Below, piece after piece: positions 4,387 to 6,073 of a stretch of 6,073 nt of DNA. Source of the DNA: Capsulimonas sp. (GTDB lineage Bacteria > Armatimonadota > Armatimonadia > Armatimonadales > Capsulimonadaceae); contig JAOQAA010000102.1 of the NCBI GenBank assembly GCA_025963815.1, forward strand, positions 1 through 6,073, read 5' to 3'. A program made the position numbers and the translations under genes. Under the pieces are notes generated by a model. The model searched no databases. It was not told the DNA's origin and worked only from the letters and a program-made list of their open reading frames with translations. The number at the start of each line of letters is the position of its first letter. Position 1 is the stretch's first letter.

Positions 4387-6073
4387 ATGGCTGACGAAGA
4401 AGTTCCGACCCCCGACCCTATTTCCGAGAACCCCGACGACCAGCCGGATACTCCGGACGAGCAACCGGAAGCGCCGATAGTGGAGACGACGACCGCGCTC
4501 CTTCCCAGCACCGCTGGGTTCGAGGTGGTGAATACGACGCTCGAAGATGAGATGCGGCAGTCGTATCTCAACTACGCGATGTCGACGATCATCTCCCGCG
4601 CGCGGCCCGATGTCCGCGACGGCCTCAAGCCCGTTCAGCGCCGTATTTTGATGGCGATGAGCGACCTGAACCTCACGCCGGCGGCCCAGCAGCGTAAGTC
4701 GGCGAAGATCGCCGGCGACACCTCGGGCAACTACCACCCGCACGGCGAAGCCGTTATCTACCCAACCATGGTCCGCATGGCGCAGGACTTCTCCCTGCGC
4801 TACCCGCTCGTGGATGGACAGGGCAACTTCGGCAGCATCGACGGCGACCCGCCGGCCGCCATGCGCTACACCGAAGCCCGTATGTCGCACTTCGCGATGG
4901 AGATGCTCCAGGACCTCGACCGGGATACCGTCAACTGGACCGAAAACTACGACCAGACGCGCGAGGAACCGACCGTTCTTCCCGGCAAATTCCCAAACTT
5001 GATCTGTAACGGCGGCAGCGGCATCGCCGTCGGCATGGCGACCAACATCCCCCCGCACAATCTGCGGGAAATTGTCGACGCCCTGTACCACCTGATCGAC
5101 AACCCTGACGCCACCTCCGACGAGCTGATGACATTCGTCAAAGGGCCGGACTTCCCCACCTATGGCCTGATTTTGGGCACTAAGGGGATCCGTCTCGCGT
5201 ACGCCACCGGGCGCGGCTCCGTGATCATGCAGGCCCGCACCACGATCGAGCCGATGGAAAACGGACGCAACGCGATCATCATCACCGAACTTCCTTATCA
5301 GGTCATCAAGCAGCGCCTGATCGAGCAGATCGCGGAGCTTGTCAAGCAGAAGAAGATCGAAGGGATCGTCAACCTCAACGACTACACCGACAAGACCGGC
5401 ATGCGGGTCGTTGTCGAGCTGAAGCGCGAGGCGTATCCCAAGAAAGTCCTGAACTTCCTGCTCAAACATACGCCGATGCGCTCCACGTTCGGCGTCAACA
5501 TGATCGCCCTGATCGAAGGACAGCCGCAGATCCTTTCGCTGCCGCAGGTGCTCAACGCCTTCCTGAAGCATCGCCGCGAAGTGATCGTCCGGCGCACTAT
5601 CTTCGAGCTGAACAAAGCCAAGGCGCGCGCGCATATCTTGGAAGGTCTGCGCATCGCGCTGGACTTCCTCGACGAGATCATCGCCCTAATCCGTGCGTCC
5701 CGCACGGCGGAGATCGCCCGCACCGAGATGATGGCGCGCTTCACGCTCTCCCAGCTTCAGGCCGACGCCATTCTCCAGATGCAGCTGCGCACCCTCACGG
5801 GCCTGGCGCGCGAGCAAGTCGAGAACGAGTACAAAGAGCTGCTGCGCCAGATCGGCTTCTACGAGGATATCCTTGCGACCCCCGCCCGCGTCGAGGCGAT
5901 CATCCGGACGGAACTGAAGTTCCTGCGCGACAAGTACGGCGACGAGCGCCGCACGCGCATCGTCCCGATGGAGGCCGAGGAGATCGGCGACGAAGATCTC
6001 ATCCCCGAAGAGGAAATGATCATCTCGATCACGCGCGATGGCTACATCAAGCGCGTTCCCAAGGAAACCTACC
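4387..6073 (+). CDS. gyrA: DNA gyrase subunit A (5' part, cut by the window end)
   Basis: This encodes the breakage-reunion subunit of the type II topoisomerase that supercoils DNA with GyrB. 562 complete codons are present without a stop. Residues 1-44 are an acidic Pro/Asp/Glu-rich extension. From residue 52 the sequence aligns without gaps to E. coli GyrA at an offset of 39 through the active site. Landmarks are [57 protein letters not shown] with catalytic Tyr161 (E. coli Tyr122) after Arg160, [13 protein letters not shown], and [10 protein letters not shown] long helical stretch precedes the start of the C-terminal domain. At the quinolone pocket the E. coli Asp82, Ser83 and Asp87 positions are Glu121, Ala122 and Pro126. 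Arg73 replaces the Leu of the usual RALPDVRDG. ATG 4387 has GAGAGG eight bases upstream and a near-consensus promoter. ParC/GrlA is the alternative, because the GyrA box that would settle it lies beyond the window. Confidence 0.93.
   Translation, partial: MADEEVPTPDPISENPDDQPDTPDEQPEAPIVETTTALLPSTAGFEVVNTTLEDEMRQSYLNYAMSTIISRARPDVRDGLKPVQRRILMAMSDLNLTPAAQQRKSAKIAGDTSGNYHPHGEAVIYPTMVRMAQDFSLRYPLVDGQGNFGSIDGDPPAAMRYTEARMSHFAMEMLQDLDRDTVNWTENYDQTREEPTVLPGKFPNLICNGGSGIAVGMATNIPPHNLREIVDALYHLIDNPDATSDELMTFVKGPDFPTYGLILGTKGIRLAYATGRGSVIMQARTTIEPMENGRNAIIITELPYQVIKQRLIEQIAELVKQKKIEGIVNLNDYTDKTGMRVVVELKREAYPKKVLNFLLKHTPMRSTFGVNMIALIEGQPQILSLPQVLNAFLKHRREVIVRRTIFELNKAKARAHILEGLRIALDFLDEIIALIRASRTAEIARTEMMARFTLSQLQADAILQMQLRTLTGLAREQVENEYKELLRQIGFYEDILATPARVEAIIRTELKFLRDKYGDERRTRIVPMEAEEIGDEDLIPEEEMIISITRDGYIKRVPKETY

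Noticed and set aside
4345..5634. Long open frame (429 codons) on the minus strand opposite gyrA
   Set aside because: It lies fully antisense to a confident gyrA frame in high-GC DNA; its translation is a His/Arg/Asp/Val-rich shadow without recognisable domains.
1..6073. CRISPR arrays, tRNA/rRNA genes, insertion sequences, att sites
   Set aside because: No spaced direct repeats, cloverleaf, transposase motifs or terminal inverted repeats were seen; the only tandem repeat is the coding 18-bp array.

Overview
The window looks like chromosomal DNA from a high-GC bacterium with a two-membrane (diderm) envelope. It carries an ExbD/TolR gene and a typical bacterial DNA gyrase A gene. The gyrase has an HGEAVIYP quinolone-pocket sequence of the kind I associate with Planctomycetota/Armatimonadota-like lineages rather than Proteobacteria. 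Armatimonadota is my leading guess, at low confidence, because nothing here is diagnostic.

Layout. (1) Bases 1-2697, plus strand, form the end of an envelope operon. It contains the last eight codons of an upstream gene (probably ExbB/TolQ/MotA-like), an ExbD/TolR proton-channel subunit starting in an ATGA stop/start overlap, and a 732-residue protein. That protein has one N-terminal membrane segment, a long Gly/Ser/Lys/Gln-rich spacer with a seven-unit 18-bp tandem repeat, and a C-terminal PA14 domain. By position and architecture the large protein sits where TonB or TolA would be, which suggests an ExbB-ExbD motor driving a PA14-tipped arm. (2) A perfect 14-bp inverted repeat at 2701-2740 lies between convergent genes and probably terminates both. 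(3) Bases 2772-3431, minus strand, encode a 219-residue membrane protein. It has an N-terminal five-cysteine zinc-ribbon-like domain and a C-terminal tail of degenerate Met-Gly/Pro repeats, and its function is unknown. (4) Bases 3517-4182, minus strand, hold a type II toxin-antitoxin pair: an AbrB/MazE-fold antitoxin followed by a Doc-family (Fic-fold) toxin. A near-consensus promoter drives the pair and fixes the antitoxin start at 4182. (5) Bases 4219-4386 are a divergent intergenic region with that promoter on the minus strand and a near-consensus promoter (TTGACA-17-TAAAAT) on the plus strand. (6) From 4387 to the window end, plus strand, runs the 5' part of gyrA (562 codons, cut off before the GyrA box). 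It has an acidic N-terminal extension and Ala/Pro at the two main quinolone-contact positions.

The most novel element is the ExbD-linked PA14 protein. The toxin-antitoxin pair is visibly more AT-rich than its neighbours and may be acquired. Stretches of about 300 bases or more without a gene do not occur.
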